Source of the DNA: CAZADH01 sp964483805
GTDB taxonomy: Bacteria; Muiribacteriota; Ozemobacteria; Ozemobacterales; Ozemobacteraceae
Assembly (NCBI GenBank): GCA_964483805.1
Contig: CAZADH010000006.1
Location: 1 to 64,000, forward strand
Length of the DNA: 64,000 nucleotides
Direction: 5' to 3'
In this document: piece by piece, positions 42,515-52,379 of the stretch
Layout: each line of letters begins with the position of its first letter
How positions within the stretch are numbered: the stretch's first letter is position 1
The notes under the pieces: generated by a model
The model's database searches: none
Seen by the model: only the letters and a program-made list of their open reading frames with translations
What the model was told of the DNA's origin: nothing
Made by a program: the position numbers and the translations under genes

Positions 42515-43736
42515 CCGCCAACACTGCCACCGCCTGTGCGTCGGCCTGGTTTTGTTGCTGGCCACCTTCTGCCTGGCCCCGCAACTGCTGGCTCTCACCA
42601 CGATCCAGGCCGGCGACATGGAGATCACGAGCAAGTTGATGACCATGCAAAACGGCATCTACGTCGCCCGCGGCGGCCTGACCGCAGTGCAAAAGGGCAC
42701 GACGATGACCGCCGACCGCGGCGTCTATGACCGCAATATCGAAGTGGTCAAGGCCTTCGACCGCGTGGTGGTGAAGCAACCCGACTCCACGCTGCACTGC
42801 GATTACCTCGAAGCCTACGTCAAAGAAGACCGCATGCTGGCCCAGGGCAATCCGCGTCTGGAACGCATCGTGGTGCGCCAGAGCAAAGACGACCAGAGCG
42901 GTGAACTGCGCAACCGCAAAACCCGCGTCATCCTCACCTGCAACGAAGTCGAAGGATTCAACAAAGAGAACCGCTTTCTGGCCAAGGGCAACGTGCACGT
43001 GATCGAAGTCGCCTACCGTCAGGGTGAGACCGAAGAAGAGGCCAAGGCCGCCGAGAAAGACCCGCTCTCCGATCTGACCTGCGAGAGCCTCGAGATCTTC
43101 TCGGCCGAAGACAAGGCGATTGCGCGCAACAAGGTCATCATCCTGACCAAGACGTTGCGGGCCACCGGCGACAAAGCCATCTATCTCGACCGCGAGAATC
43201 GCCTGATCATCGTTGGCCACGCGCATGCCTGGCAAACCAGCAAAGAAACCCCCGACGCCCAGGAACAAGTGAGCGAGATCTACGCCAAGAAGATCATCTA
43301 CTATCCCAACGAAGACCGGTCGATCGCCGTCGGGGAGGTGCATGCCACCGTTTATCCCAAGGGTTCCAGCGGGCGCGACGACAAAGACAGCAAAAAGAAG
43401 AAGAAAAAGAAGGGCGAAGGGGAGGAAGGAGCCGATGCCGACGGGCCGCCCGGAGCGCGCGGCGCCAAAGGCGGCGCCGAGGGCGAGGGAGCGGCCGAGA
43501 GTGGCGACGGCACCGGATCCCCGGCCGAAGGCCAGGATCTGAATGAGGAATCCGACGCGACCACGCCCACGACCGACCGTTTCCGCCCGCCCCCTTCAGC
43601 CGGCGCCAGCAGCGACGACCGCCCCGGCAACCGTGGCTCGACTACTCCCGACGATCTCCCTCCCGGGGATTACACACCCATCGGCGGCGAATCGGGACCG
43701 GTCAACGTTCCCGCCAACCCAGAGGATACCCTGTAA
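42504..43736 (+). CDS. lptA: LptA/OstA-like periplasmic protein with a long charged tail
   Basis: A 410-aa exported protein; AGGAGGT precedes the ATG and the signal peptide ends PQLLA. Residues 30-275 form repeated beta strands of the OstA type: MEITSKLMTMQNGIYVARGG, MTADRGVYDRN, LHCDYLEAYVKEDRMLAQGN. It should carry LPS across the periplasm. It is about twice the length of LptA, with more repeat strands and a tail beginning DSKKKKKKKGEGEEG followed by Gly/Ala/Pro-rich sequence. It may combine LptA with a linker to the outer-membrane partner. Confidence 0.8.
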   Translation: MAANRQHCHRLCVGLVLLLATFCLAPQLLALTTIQAGDMEITSKLMTMQNGIYVARGGLTAVQKGTTMTADRGVYDRNIEVVKAFDRVVVKQPDSTLHCDYLEAYVKEDRMLAQGNPRLERIVVRQSKDDQSGELRNRKTRVILTCNEVEGFNKENRFLAKGNVHVIEVAYRQGETEEEAKAAEKDPLSDLTCESLEIFSAEDKAIARNKVIILTKTLRATGDKAIYLDRENRLIIVGHAHAWQTSKETPDAQEQVSEIYAKKIIYYPNEDRSIAVGEVHATVYPKGSSGRDDKDSKKKKKKKGEGEEGADADGPPGARGAKGGAEGEGAAESGDGTGSPAEGQDLNEESDATTPTTDRFRPPPSAGASSDDRPGNRGSTTPDDLPPGDYTPIGGESGPVNVPANPEDTL

Positions 43737-43758
43737 TGCATTGTCAATACATCGCATG
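43735..43758. repeat. Double copy of the dispersed AT-rich motif
   Basis: AATGCATTGTC and AATACATCGCATG stand side by side from the lptA stop codon into the gap before lptB. Confidence 0.5.
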
Positions 43759-43800
43759 TCACAGTACCACAGGCCGACCCGGCCGCAAGGGGGCACGGTT

Positions 43801-44619
43801 ATGGGCGTGAACCCAAGCGACGCCGGTACCGTCAAGACCGCGGCGACCGCGGGCGAACCACCCCAGAAACAGGTCGTCGACGAGATTCGCGCCGAAGCCG
43901 TTTGCAAGACCTACAACCGCCGCAAGGTCGTCGACCAGGCTTCGGTCGACATCAAGAAGGGCGAGGTCGTCGGCCTGCTGGGTCCCAACGGCGCAGGCAA
44001 GACCACGACGTTTTATATGGTGGTCGGCCTGATTCGCCCCGACTCGGGGCGGGTTCTCTTCAACAATCGCGACATCACCCACGTGCCCATGTACCAACGG
44101 GCACGGCTCGGCATCGGCTACCTCGCCCAGGAGGCCTCGGTCTTTCGCAACCTGTCGGTGCGCGACAATATCTGGCTCGTGCTCGAGCACCTGCCCCTGA
44201 CCGATGCCGAGCGCAACGACCGCCTCGATCGCCTCGTCACCGAACTGGGCATCACCCACATCCTCGACAGCATGGGCTACGCACTCAGCGGCGGCGAACG
44301 ACGGCGCGTCGAAATCGCCCGGGCGCTGGCCACTGAACCTTCGTTCATCCTGCTCGACGAGCCGTTCGCCGGCGTCGACCCGATCGCCGTGCAAGACATT
44401 CAATCGATCATCGTGCAACTGCAGCGCAAGGGTCTCGGCTTGCTCATCACCGATCACAACGTCCGCGAGACGCTCGCCATCGTCGATCGGGCCTACATCA
44501 TGAACCTGGGGCACATTCTCGTCTCGGGGACCGCGGCCTTCGTCGCCGAAGACGAGACAGCACGCAAGTTCTATCTCGGCGACCGCTTTCAGCTCGACCA
44601 GATCGAGAAGAATCTGTAG
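43801..44619 (+). CDS. lptB: LPS export ATPase
   Basis: A 272-aa ABC ATPase: Walker A LLGPNGAGKTTTF, signature LSGGERRRVEIARAL, Walker B FILLDEPFAGVDPIA and the His of LLITDHNVRETL. The GIGYLAQEASVFRNLSV block is typical of LptB. A 35-residue N-terminal extension is extra. It follows lptC-lptA. lptF, lptG and lptD are not in the window. Confidence 0.95.
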   Translation: MGVNPSDAGTVKTAATAGEPPQKQVVDEIRAEAVCKTYNRRKVVDQASVDIKKGEVVGLLGPNGAGKTTTFYMVVGLIRPDSGRVLFNNRDITHVPMYQRARLGIGYLAQEASVFRNLSVRDNIWLVLEHLPLTDAERNDRLDRLVTELGITHILDSMGYALSGGERRRVEIARALATEPSFILLDEPFAGVDPIAVQDIQSIIVQLQRKGLGLLITDHNVRETLAIVDRAYIMNLGHILVSGTAAFVAEDETARKFYLGDRFQLDQIEKNL

Positions 44620-44766
44620 TGTATTGTATGCACACCATGAACACATTTTGCGCGCGCATGCGGGCACTGCCGGGGGGTATCCAGCAACCTCAGCAGGCGA
44701 TCGGCACCGCACGGCACCGCGTCACCAGGCCAGCGTGAGCACCCGCAAGCAACGAGGTCTCGCCGC

Positions 44767-45786
44767 ATGATGCAGGTTCTCGTCCTGCTGTTCATCAGCG
44801 GTTTGATCGCCTGGCTCGGCGACACGCTCGGCACGCGTATCGGCAAGAAGCGCCTGAGCATTTTCGGCCTGCGACCGAAGGTCACCGCCTTTCTTCTGAC
44901 CATCAGCACCGGCGTGGCGATCACACTCCTGACCCTGGCGTTCTCGGCCATGTTGTCCGAGAATGTGAAGATCGCGCTGTTTTCGGTGCAGGAACTGCAG
45001 ACCGAGCGCCAACGGCTGGCCTCCGACGTCGTCTCGCTCCGCCAGGAGCGGGCCCGCATGGCTTCCGAGGTCGCCTTTCTGGCCGAGCGGGTGCGGGTCA
45101 AAGGCAGCGAACTGGTGGTGTTTCGCCGCGAAGAAATCATCATGCTGCGCATTGTGCCGGCCTCGGCGCCCACCGAGATCATCAAGAACGAGCTGCAGGA
45201 GTTTGTCCGCCGGTTGGCCGATTTGGCACAGAGCAAGGGACTGCAGGTGGAGTCCTCATCGCTTCTGCAGCCCGAGAACCGCGAACAACTCGACCGCCTG
45301 GTCAGCCACCTGGCCGGCGCCCCCGAAGAGATGGTCATCGCTGCCGTGGCCAAAGAGAACATCAGTGTGGGCGAATCCCTGGGCCAGGTCGGCTTTCTCG
45401 TTCGCCCGAACAAACAGATCTTCACGGCTGGCCAGGTTATCGCGAACACCCTGATCGATGGTGGCGCCGACCGATCGGTCATCGCCCGCGAGTTGCTCGG
45501 TTTCATGGACGAGATCAATCACGAGGTGGTACGAGCGGGCATGATCGAGAACCCTTTTACCAAGAGGTTCGGCGACCTGACGTCCGATTCTGCCATGTCG
45601 TTGTTCGACATGGTCAACAGCATCAGCAGACTCCAGCGCCGGATTCAGGTCGAGGCAGTGGTTGGCAGCGACACCACGGTGGTCGGCCCCCTCAACGTCA
45701 AGTTCCGGCTCAACGAAGAGTCCGAGGACCCCGGCGCTTCGGGATCGGCCGGCCTCGACCTGCCCAACACGCCCCCCGGTCGCTGA
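44767..45786 (+). CDS. DUF3084-like membrane protein
   Basis: A 339-aa protein opening with MMQVLVLLFISGLIAWLGDTLGTRIGKKR, a second membrane helix near residues 38-62 and then a coiled coil (TERQRLASDVVSLRQERARM). The combination GTRIGKKRLSIFGLRPK plus coiled coil matches the DUF3084 family known from cyanobacteria and others. Function is unknown; an envelope role fits the adjacent LPS genes. The 147 bases upstream hold only a 33-codon open frame of doubtful value and an AT-rich motif at 44620. The 282 bases downstream hold a terminator only. Confidence 0.7.
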   Translation: MMQVLVLLFISGLIAWLGDTLGTRIGKKRLSIFGLRPKVTAFLLTISTGVAITLLTLAFSAMLSENVKIALFSVQELQTERQRLASDVVSLRQERARMASEVAFLAERVRVKGSELVVFRREEIIMLRIVPASAPTEIIKNELQEFVRRLADLAQSKGLQVESSSLLQPENREQLDRLVSHLAGAPEEMVIAAVAKENISVGESLGQVGFLVRPNKQIFTAGQVIANTLIDGGADRSVIARELLGFMDEINHEVVRAGMIENPFTKRFGDLTSDSAMSLFDMVNSISRLQRRIQVEAVVGSDTTVVGPLNVKFRLNEESEDPGASGSAGLDLPNTPPGR

Positions 45787-46010
45787 CCTGCGCCGCGCCA
45801 CCCGGCGCGATCTCCGGCCTCGGTCATCGCACCGGCGAGCCTGCCCCGATCACCACGAAGCAGCTCCGCCCGGCGGGCGACCACTTCCCAGGGGCAAACG
45901 GGACGCGCTGCCTGGGTTTGTTAAACTCACCGCACGTTCGTCTCGTGTATTGCTGCCAGTTTCCTCGTCCTGCGTGTGCTGCGACAGCAGCGGTTCTGGC
46001 AGAAATGACA

Positions 46011-46043
46011 CAACCGCCGCAGTCGGGTCGACTGCGGCGGTTG
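46011..46043. terminator. Strong bidirectional-type hairpin between DUF3084 and FecR genes
   Basis: A perfect 15-bp stem CAACCGCCGCAGTCG/CGACTGCGGCGGTTG with a 3-base loop, lying between two convergent genes. T-runs on both sides are weak. Confidence 0.7.
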
Positions 46044-46068
46044 CGAAAGAACTGTATTTACAGATTAT

Positions 46069-46752
46069 TTACTTGCGGTCTTGCCCGGCCTGATGGAACA
46101 TCTGGTCGAGAGACGGCCCGCCCGCCGCACCCTTGCGCCAAGCGGCATCGGCCCACTCGGCATTCTTGCGGTTTACGTCGATCGCCACCTGCGTTGGGCT
46201 CACGGGTTTGCCGAACTCGCACTGGGTGGCATAACCGGCTTTGACCAGGCTCTCCGGGGCGTCTTTGGCCGCGGCAGGGCGAACCGCCACGGCACCCTCG
46301 GTCACGGCGAGAATGGTCTTCATCCGCGACGTCACATTGATGTCGAACTGGGTGCCGCGGATGCCAGCCACGAGACTCGGCGTCTCGATGACGAACTCGG
46401 TGCCGCGCTTCACGAACTTGAACCATGCCGCACCTTTGAAGACCCGCAGCGCATTCGCTTCGATCTGCACCTTGGTCTGCGGCTTCATGCGCATTGTCGT
46501 GCCGTCGTTATAGACGACCACAGCCCGGGCATCGGTCAACGTCTCGATCTCGTCACCGGCCATGACCGGGAAGATGTCGGTGGCGACTTCCGATACACTG
46601 GCGCCGGCCCGCACCAGACGAACCTGGCCAGACAGGATCTGGACCTTGACGTTGAGTGCCTGACCAACGGGGTCGGCGCCCAAACCAGACAAGGAAAACC
46701 AGGTGAGGACAAGGACGGAAAGAAGAATGACTCGGGTACTCTGCTGCTTCAT
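46069..46752 (-). CDS. FecR-domain exported protein
   Basis: A 227-aa protein with a signal peptide ending LSGLG and a FecR beta domain: GDEIETLTDARAVVVYNDGTTMRMKP, then FVIETPSLVAGIRGTQFDINV, the most conserved block. GGAGG precedes the ATG. FecR domains in such stand-alone proteins are thought to sense or bind envelope ligands. No sigma factor or TonB receptor is adjacent, so no FecIR circuit is implied. Confidence 0.85.
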   Translation of the reverse strand: MKQQSTRVILLSVLVLTWFSLSGLGADPVGQALNVKVQILSGQVRLVRAGASVSEVATDIFPVMAGDEIETLTDARAVVVYNDGTTMRMKPQTKVQIEANALRVFKGAAWFKFVKRGTEFVIETPSLVAGIRGTQFDINVTSRMKTILAVTEGAVAVRPAAAKDAPESLVKAGYATQCEFGKPVSPTQVAIDVNRKNAEWADAAWRKGAAGGPSLDQMFHQAGQDRK

Positions 46753-46834
46753 ACTCGCCTCCGGATCTCGTTTGGACCGCTGCTGAAAGGCATCAACAGC
46801 GAAGAATCGAAGTGATTTGGCTCAATTATATTGA

Positions 46835-47425
46835 TTATTTCGGAAGGGTGTCAAGACTCGGCATGTGATGTCGCACAATGCGTTCGAGCTCACCGACCGC
46901 GCGGGTCAGGTCGTCGTTCACCAGAACGTATTGATACTCGCCCTTGTGCTCCATTTCGCGCACCGCATTGGCCAACCGCTTGCGCACCACCTCGTCGGCA
47001 TCTTGAGAACGCGACCGCAACCGGGCCTCGAGCACCGCGAGGGACGGCGGTTCGATGAAGACCAGTACGGCGTCGACGAAATGACGCTTGATCTGCCGCG
47101 CCCCCTGCACGTCGATATTCATGAGCACGGGATGGCCCAAGCGAAGCTGCTCTTCGAGAAATGCCCGGGGCGTCCCGTAGTAGTTGCCGTGAACCTCGGC
47201 CCACTCCGCAAGCTGGTCGGTATCGATCATCGTGCGCATCTCGGCGGACGAGTGGAAGAAGTAATCGACGCCATCTTTCTCGCGGCCACGCGGCGCGCGC
47301 GAAGTCGCCGAGATCGAATACACAATGCCCGGAACGCGCTCGCGGATCTTGTTACACAGCACGGTCTTGCCTGCCCCGGAGGGGCCGGATACCACAAACA
47401 GAACCCCACGCAACCCTGTGTTCAT
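46835..47425 (-). CDS. gmk: Guanylate kinase
   Basis: Phosphorylates GMP to GDP. The 196-aa protein has the P-loop VVSGPSGAGKT and the GMP-binding blocks SISATSRAPRGREKDGVDYFF and EWAEVHGNYYGTP. The ATG at 47425 is preferred over a TTG one codon upstream. It follows gpmI by 22 bases on the same strand. Confidence 0.95.
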   Translation of the reverse strand: MNTGLRGVLFVVSGPSGAGKTVLCNKIRERVPGIVYSISATSRAPRGREKDGVDYFFHSSAEMRTMIDTDQLAEWAEVHGNYYGTPRAFLEEQLRLGHPVLMNIDVQGARQIKRHFVDAVLVFIEPPSLAVLEARLRSRSQDADEVVRKRLANAVREMEHKGEYQYVLVNDDLTRAVGELERIVRHHMPSLDTLPK

Positions 47426-47447
47426 CAACGAACCGTTGTTGACGGGT

Positions 47448-48986
47448 TCAGCCGGCGACCAGCAGACTCTTGCCGGTCATTTCTTTGGGTTGGGGCAATC
47501 CCATCAGATTCAGCACGGTCGGGGCGATGTCACACAAACGCCCTTGCTCGACGAGACCGAAGTTGTCGCGCGAAAGGATGCAAAACGGAACCGGATTGGT
47601 GGTGTGTTCCGTGAACGGCTCTCCGGTCTCGTGATCGATCATCTGCTCGGCGTTGCCATGATCGGCGGTCACGAGGCAGGTGTACCCGGCCTGATAGGCC
47701 ACCGGAATGACCTTGGACAGCACACCGTCAATGGCCTGCACGGCACTCACGGCGGCAGGCATGATGCCGGTGTGGCCCACCATATCGCAATTCGCGAAGT
47801 TGACCAGAATGAACGGGTATTTCAACGACTGAATGCGTTCGAGCAGCACATCGCCCACCTCGAACGCCGACATTTCGGGTTTGAGATCGTAGGTTTTGAC
47901 CTTGGGCGACGGCACCAGGAACCGATCTTCGCCGGGAAACGGCTCTTCGATACCACCGTTGAAAAAGAAGGTCACGTGGGCGTATTTTTCAGTCTCGGCC
48001 GTATGGAACTGGGGAATGCCGTTTTTTGCCAACACCTCGGCCAAGACATTCTTGGGGGTGGTCGGCGGGAACGCGACCGGGAACGGAAATGCCTTTTCGT
48101 ATTGCGTGAACGAGAGGTATTCGACATGCATCTCTTTGCGCTTGAACTGCGTGAATTCGGCGTCGGTGAACACATGCGACAACTGCCGCATGCGATCCGC
48201 CCGGAAATTGAAGGCAATGATGCCGTCGCCCTCGCCGATCGTCGCCACCGGCTGGCCATTTTCTTCGATCACCACGGGCACCACGAACTCGTCGGTGATG
48301 TTGGCACGATACGAGGCTTCCATGGCGGTGACCGGGTCAGGAGCCCGATTGCCGACGCCGTGAACCAAGGCCAGGTAAGCTTTCTCGACCCGCTCCCAGC
48401 GTTTGTCGCGATCCATGGCATAGTAGCGGCCACCGATCGTGGCGATCCGCCCAACGCCGATCTCGACCAATTTCTCATGCAACTGCTTGATGAAGTGAAT
48501 GCCGCTGGTCGGGCTGGTGTCACGACCGTCGGTGAGGGCATGGATGTAGACCCTGCCCAAACCGCGCTTTTTCGCCAGTTCAACCAGCGCGAACACGTGT
48601 TCGATGTGGCTGTGGACGCCGCCATCGCTGATCAGGCCGATCAAATGGAGCGCTTTGTCGGCCTTTTTGACCTTGTCGATGGTGGCGACAAGCGCCTCGT
48701 TCTTGAAGAACGAACCCTCTTTGATGGCCAGGTTGATGCGGGTGAAATCCTGGTAGACCACGCGCCCGGCCCCGATGTTGAGATGGCCGACCTCGGAGTT
48801 GCCCATCTGGCCCTCCGGAAGCCCGACGTCAAGCCCGGAGCACAGAAGCTTCGTGCATGGACGTTCTTTCATGAGCTTTTCGACAAACTCGGGGTGGGCC
48901 TCGGAAATCGCGTTGTCCGATGCCGCCGGAGCAATGCCAAAACCATCGAGAATGATCAACAGGACCCGGTTCTTGGGTTCGGCCAT
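47448..48986 (-). CDS. gpmI: 2,3-bisphosphoglycerate-independent phosphoglycerate mutase
   Basis: Interconverts 3- and 2-phosphoglycerate using a phosphoserine and two metal ions. The 512-aa protein starts VLLIILDGFG and has the nucleophile Ser64 in MGNSEVGHLNIGAGR. The C-terminal TADHGNAEQM motif binds metal. Full family length. Confidence 0.96.
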   Translation of the reverse strand: MAEPKNRVLLIILDGFGIAPAASDNAISEAHPEFVEKLMKERPCTKLLCSGLDVGLPEGQMGNSEVGHLNIGAGRVVYQDFTRINLAIKEGSFFKNEALVATIDKVKKADKALHLIGLISDGGVHSHIEHVFALVELAKKRGLGRVYIHALTDGRDTSPTSGIHFIKQLHEKLVEIGVGRIATIGGRYYAMDRDKRWERVEKAYLALVHGVGNRAPDPVTAMEASYRANITDEFVVPVVIEENGQPVATIGEGDGIIAFNFRADRMRQLSHVFTDAEFTQFKRKEMHVEYLSFTQYEKAFPFPVAFPPTTPKNVLAEVLAKNGIPQFHTAETEKYAHVTFFFNGGIEEPFPGEDRFLVPSPKVKTYDLKPEMSAFEVGDVLLERIQSLKYPFILVNFANCDMVGHTGIMPAAVSAVQAIDGVLSKVIPVAYQAGYTCLVTADHGNAEQMIDHETGEPFTEHTTNPVPFCILSRDNFGLVEQGRLCDIAPTVLNLMGLPQPKEMTGKSLLVAG

Positions 48987-49155
48987 ACCGTCATGCCACC
49001 TTTCCCGCTACGGGGTAACCAACTCGCGTTGCCGGCACTCTTCGTTGTCGGCCCTTCTTGCCTATGTGGGACCGGATTATAGCGCGAGCGCCGGAGGCCG
49101 TCAACAACCTGGCCCCCGGCGCCCGAAACCGTTTCTTGCGCCCAACAACCGACGC

Positions 49156-50235
49156 CTACTTCAAGAACCGATCGTTGAAGCGGCGAATCGAGTCGTCGTA
49201 ACCGACGACGGTATTCATGCGGTTGACCACGGGCAGCATCTTGTCGATGAAATCGCCCAACTTCGACAGAACGTTCATGTATTTGCGGGTCGAGACATAG
49301 ACGATATCACCGGGTTGCAGCATCTGGTCTTGCGTCACATCGCCGCGAAAATAGAGCCGCCGCAGATCGACCTCGATCGGCTTGGGCAGGTTCTTCTTGT
49401 CGGTGTAATCACCGCGAAAAATCATCGCCGCCTTGACATGGTGCTTGTCTTCGAGACCTCCCGACAACTGGACGGCGTCGATGATCGACATGCCCTTGCG
49501 GAAGCGATAGCGCGCCGGTTGCGACACCGCGCCCAACACGTAGATCGTGTCCTTCAACTCGGGAGTCACCTCGCCACGGCGGGGGACGATCAGGATGTCG
49601 TTGTTCACCAAATCGATGTTCTGGGCGATATCACCCTTCGAGATCAGATCCTGCAGGTTCACCGCAATCTCTTTGCCGGAGCGCTTCAGTTTGGTGTCCC
49701 GCAAGAAATCGAGCGTCGGCGTCGTCATGTACGTCGACTGAAATGACTTCGGATCGAACTGGTTGTAAGTCATACTGTTCATGCCGGCCAGTGAATTGTC
49801 TTCTTCGAGGCCGCCGGCCTCACGAATGACGTCGAGAACGCTCATGCGATCGCGGATCATCACCGTTCCGGGTTTCTTGACCCCGCCAAAGACATAGACT
49901 TTGTCACTCAAGACTTGTTTGACAATGCGCGCCTGGACGCGCGGCCCCTTCAGGACCTTCTCCGACAGCTCCTTCGAGAGTTTCCGCTCGAGATCGGTAA
50001 CGGTCAAACCGCCAACGGTGTAGAACCCGAGCAGAGGCAGATCGATCTTGCCGGCCGGATCAATGAGAAACTCCTGGTCGATCTCGCTGAGCCCTTTGTT
50101 GTTCAGCACTTTGATGTGCACAACGTCTTCGGCGCGCAGCGGGGAACTGGCAATCAGATTCTGCTCGGCCCAACCGGCCGTGGCCATCATGCACAATGCG
50201 ACCAACACCAACGATCGAACAACTCGACGAGTCAT
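49156..50235 (-). CDS. Polysaccharide export (Wza-like) SLBB protein
   Basis: A 359-aa exported protein starting at the ATG at 50235 (signal peptide ending AGWAE). A Poly_export domain (SPLRAEDVVHIKVLN, IDPAGKIDLPLLG) is followed by SLBB repeats (VYVFGGVKKPGTV, IYVLGAVSQPARY). Wza-type proteins form the outer-membrane exit of capsule or exopolysaccharide. There is no lipobox here, which is atypical, and no glycosyltransferase cluster nearby. Confidence 0.85.
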   Translation of the reverse strand: MTRRVVRSLVLVALCMMATAGWAEQNLIASSPLRAEDVVHIKVLNNKGLSEIDQEFLIDPAGKIDLPLLGFYTVGGLTVTDLERKLSKELSEKVLKGPRVQARIVKQVLSDKVYVFGGVKKPGTVMIRDRMSVLDVIREAGGLEEDNSLAGMNSMTYNQFDPKSFQSTYMTTPTLDFLRDTKLKRSGKEIAVNLQDLISKGDIAQNIDLVNNDILIVPRRGEVTPELKDTIYVLGAVSQPARYRFRKGMSIIDAVQLSGGLEDKHHVKAAMIFRGDYTDKKNLPKPIEVDLRRLYFRGDVTQDQMLQPGDIVYVSTRKYMNVLSKLGDFIDKMLPVVNRMNTVVGYDDSIRRFNDRFLK

Positions 50236-50489
50236 CAGGAAACACCTCGTTTCGACGGAGTACACGGACATGCCCTGTCGATTGGTCTCAAAAGGGCCCG
50301 GCCACAAATCTAGCATTCACCCTGGACTCCGTCAAGATAAAGCGCCACCCTGAGCCCTTCCTGCGACCCGCTGGTTTGACAAACGACCGCGCAGACACCT
50401 AGAATCGCCAGCAACTGCGACGGGGCACACCGTCCACCAACCTGCCGAATTCCGGCGCAACGACCGCAACGCACCGAGGAAACACCTGC

Positions 50490-51188
50490 ATGTTGATTGT
50501 TGGCCTGGGAAACCCCGGGAACGAGTATCGCGACACCCGCCACAACGTTGGGTTCATCGCGATCGAGCGACTGGCCGTACATTATCGCACGACCCTTGGC
50601 TCTGAAAAGGGCCGGGCCCGGGTCGCCGAGTTTGGTTTCAAGGGCCAACACCATCTGCTGCTCGAACCGATGACGTATATGAACCTTTCGGGCGAGGCCG
50701 TGGTTCCTGCGTTGCGTCGCGCCGGCCTCGCCGCAGCGGATCTTCTGGTTATCGTCGACGACATCGCCCTGCCGGTGGGACGTGCCCGCCTGCGTGCGTC
50801 TGGCGGCGCGGGGGGCCACAATGGCCTCACCTCGATCGAACAACATCTGGGGACCACCCAATACTGGCGTCTCCGTATCGGTGTTGGAGCAGCACCCGGC
50901 CCGGGTCGCATGGTCGACCACGTGCTCGGGCCCTTCTCCCCTCTCGAACGCGAACTCATCGACAAAGTCGTGCAGTTGCTTCCCGAAGGCATCAGCATGT
51001 GGTTGGCCGGATTCGGTGCCCGAGCGATGGAACGGATCAATCGCATCGACACGGCGGCCCCCCCACCGGTGGCCAAGGAACCTCCGACATCCGCAAAGGA
51101 TGCGGACTCGGGACGCCCGTCCACACCGCCGGAACAACCCAAACCCAGGCGCGACCCAACGGGCGAACCCGAAAATCGCGAAGGATGA
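50490..51188 (+). CDS. pth: Peptidyl-tRNA hydrolase
   Basis: Recycles tRNA from dropped-off peptidyl-tRNA. The 232-aa protein has VGLGNPGNEYRDTRHNVGF with catalytic His, MTYMNLSGEAV and SGGAGGHNGLTSIEQHLGT. The last 40 residues are a Pro/Glu-rich extension beyond the usual ~190 aa. The 173-base gap upstream between divergent genes holds no clear element. Confidence 0.95.
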   Translation: MLIVGLGNPGNEYRDTRHNVGFIAIERLAVHYRTTLGSEKGRARVAEFGFKGQHHLLLEPMTYMNLSGEAVVPALRRAGLAAADLLVIVDDIALPVGRARLRASGGAGGHNGLTSIEQHLGTTQYWRLRIGVGAAPGPGRMVDHVLGPFSPLERELIDKVVQLLPEGISMWLAGFGARAMERINRIDTAAPPPVAKEPPTSAKDADSGRPSTPPEQPKPRRDPTGEPENREG

Positions 51189-51268
51189 CTGAAGAGTTGG
51201 GCCCGTGCCTTGCATTTGGCTGACGCGTTGCATATAATTGATCAGAATCAAGCCAGGGAGAAGGCGCA

Positions 51269-51886
51269 ATGCCTGATGTCGTCGAGTTAAAGCAGCACCA
51301 AATCGACGCTTTGCGCGAGTTGGGGAACATCGGTAGCGGCAATGCCGCGACCGCGCTCGCTCAGTTCCTCAACCGCAAGATCGACATGGCCGTTCCGCAG
51401 GCCAAGATCGTGCCCATGGCCCAGGTCCCCTCCGTCGCCGGCGGCGCCGAAGAGCGCATCATCGGCATTTTCCTCAAGGTCCTGGGCAACATCTCGGGCA
51501 ATTTCCTTTTGGTCATCCCCGAAAAGACCGGTTTCCGCCTGCTCGATCTGCTGATCCCCGCGACAGAGGCACGCAAGGTTGGGCAATTGGGCGACCTCGA
51601 ACGCTCGTGCCTGCGTGAGATTGGCAACATTCTCGCCGGCGCATTCCTGAACGCCCTGTCATGTATCACCCAGACACCCATGCTCAACAGCCTGCCGTCG
51701 TTGGCCTACGATATGGCCGGAGCCCTGATTGATTCTGTTGTTGCCGAGCATTCGAGCGTCAGCGAGCATGTCCTGATGATCGAAACGTCGTTCATCGACG
51801 ACCACGAAGACCTGCGCATTCACATTTTCCTGCTTCCGGCCCCCGAATCATTGAACAAACTGCTCGAACTCCTCGGTGTCAAATAG
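51269..51886 (+). CDS. cheC: Chemotaxis phosphatase CheC
   Basis: A 205-aa protein with the two CheC/FliY phosphatase motifs: RELGNIGSGNAATAL (residues about 17-31) and REIGNILAGAFLNAL (about 115-129), each offering the Glu and Asn that dephosphorylate CheY-P. It is followed two bases later by cheD, its usual partner. No flagellar or other chemotaxis gene is in the window. Confidence 0.92.
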   Translation: MPDVVELKQHQIDALRELGNIGSGNAATALAQFLNRKIDMAVPQAKIVPMAQVPSVAGGAEERIIGIFLKVLGNISGNFLLVIPEKTGFRLLDLLIPATEARKVGQLGDLERSCLREIGNILAGAFLNALSCITQTPMLNSLPSLAYDMAGALIDSVVAEHSSVSEHVLMIETSFIDDHEDLRIHIFLLPAPESLNKLLELLGVK

Positions 51887-51888
51887 GC

Positions 51889-52374
51889 ATGGGTGAAATC
51901 TATCCCGTCGGGATGGCGGAACTCCGGATCGCAAAAGCACCCGATCTTCTCGCGGTATACGGGGTGGGTTCGTGCGTCATCGTCGCCATGTTTGATCCCA
52001 AAACAAAGATTGGTGGTATGTCTCACGTGATGCTGCCCGACTCGGCCGGCCTCGACCAAAGCCGCATCAATCCACGCAAATTTGCCGACACCGCCATTCC
52101 GCTCCTCTTTCAGACTCTGTCCCATGCCGGTGTGTTTCGCGGCAGCATCTGGGCCAAAGTGGTCGGTGGAGCCGAGATGTTCCCGCCAACAGAAGACTAC
52201 AACATCCAGATTGGCGCCCGCAACGCTGCCGCCTGTATCAAGGCCCTCGATACACTGGGTGTGCCCCTGCTCGCGCAAGACGTGGGCGGCGCCATCGGAC
52301 GGTCGGTCGAGTTCGACCTTTCATCTGGAACTCTCTTCGTCACCACGCTCGGCGAAGAACGCAAGGAGATCTGA
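51889..52374 (+). CDS. cheD: Chemoreceptor glutamine deamidase CheD
   Basis: A 161-aa protein with the catalytic Cys29 in YGVGSCVIVAMFD and His46 in GGMSHVMLPDS, the same spacing as in Thermotoga CheD. CheD deamidates receptor glutamines and enhances CheC activity, and the pair is fused by adjacency here. The receptors must lie elsewhere. Confidence 0.92.
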   Translation: MGEIYPVGMAELRIAKAPDLLAVYGVGSCVIVAMFDPKTKIGGMSHVMLPDSAGLDQSRINPRKFADTAIPLLFQTLSHAGVFRGSIWAKVVGGAEMFPPTEDYNIQIGARNAAACIKALDTLGVPLLAQDVGGAIGRSVEFDLSSGTLFVTTLGEERKEI

Positions 52375-52379
52375 ACCCA

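Noticed and set aside
44627..44734. Small leader peptide between lptB and the DUF3084 gene
   Set aside because: No ribosome site, no attenuator structure, composition looks random.
51233..51268. Riboswitch or RNA element before cheC
   Set aside because: The gap is short and shows only an AT-rich stretch and a ribosome site.
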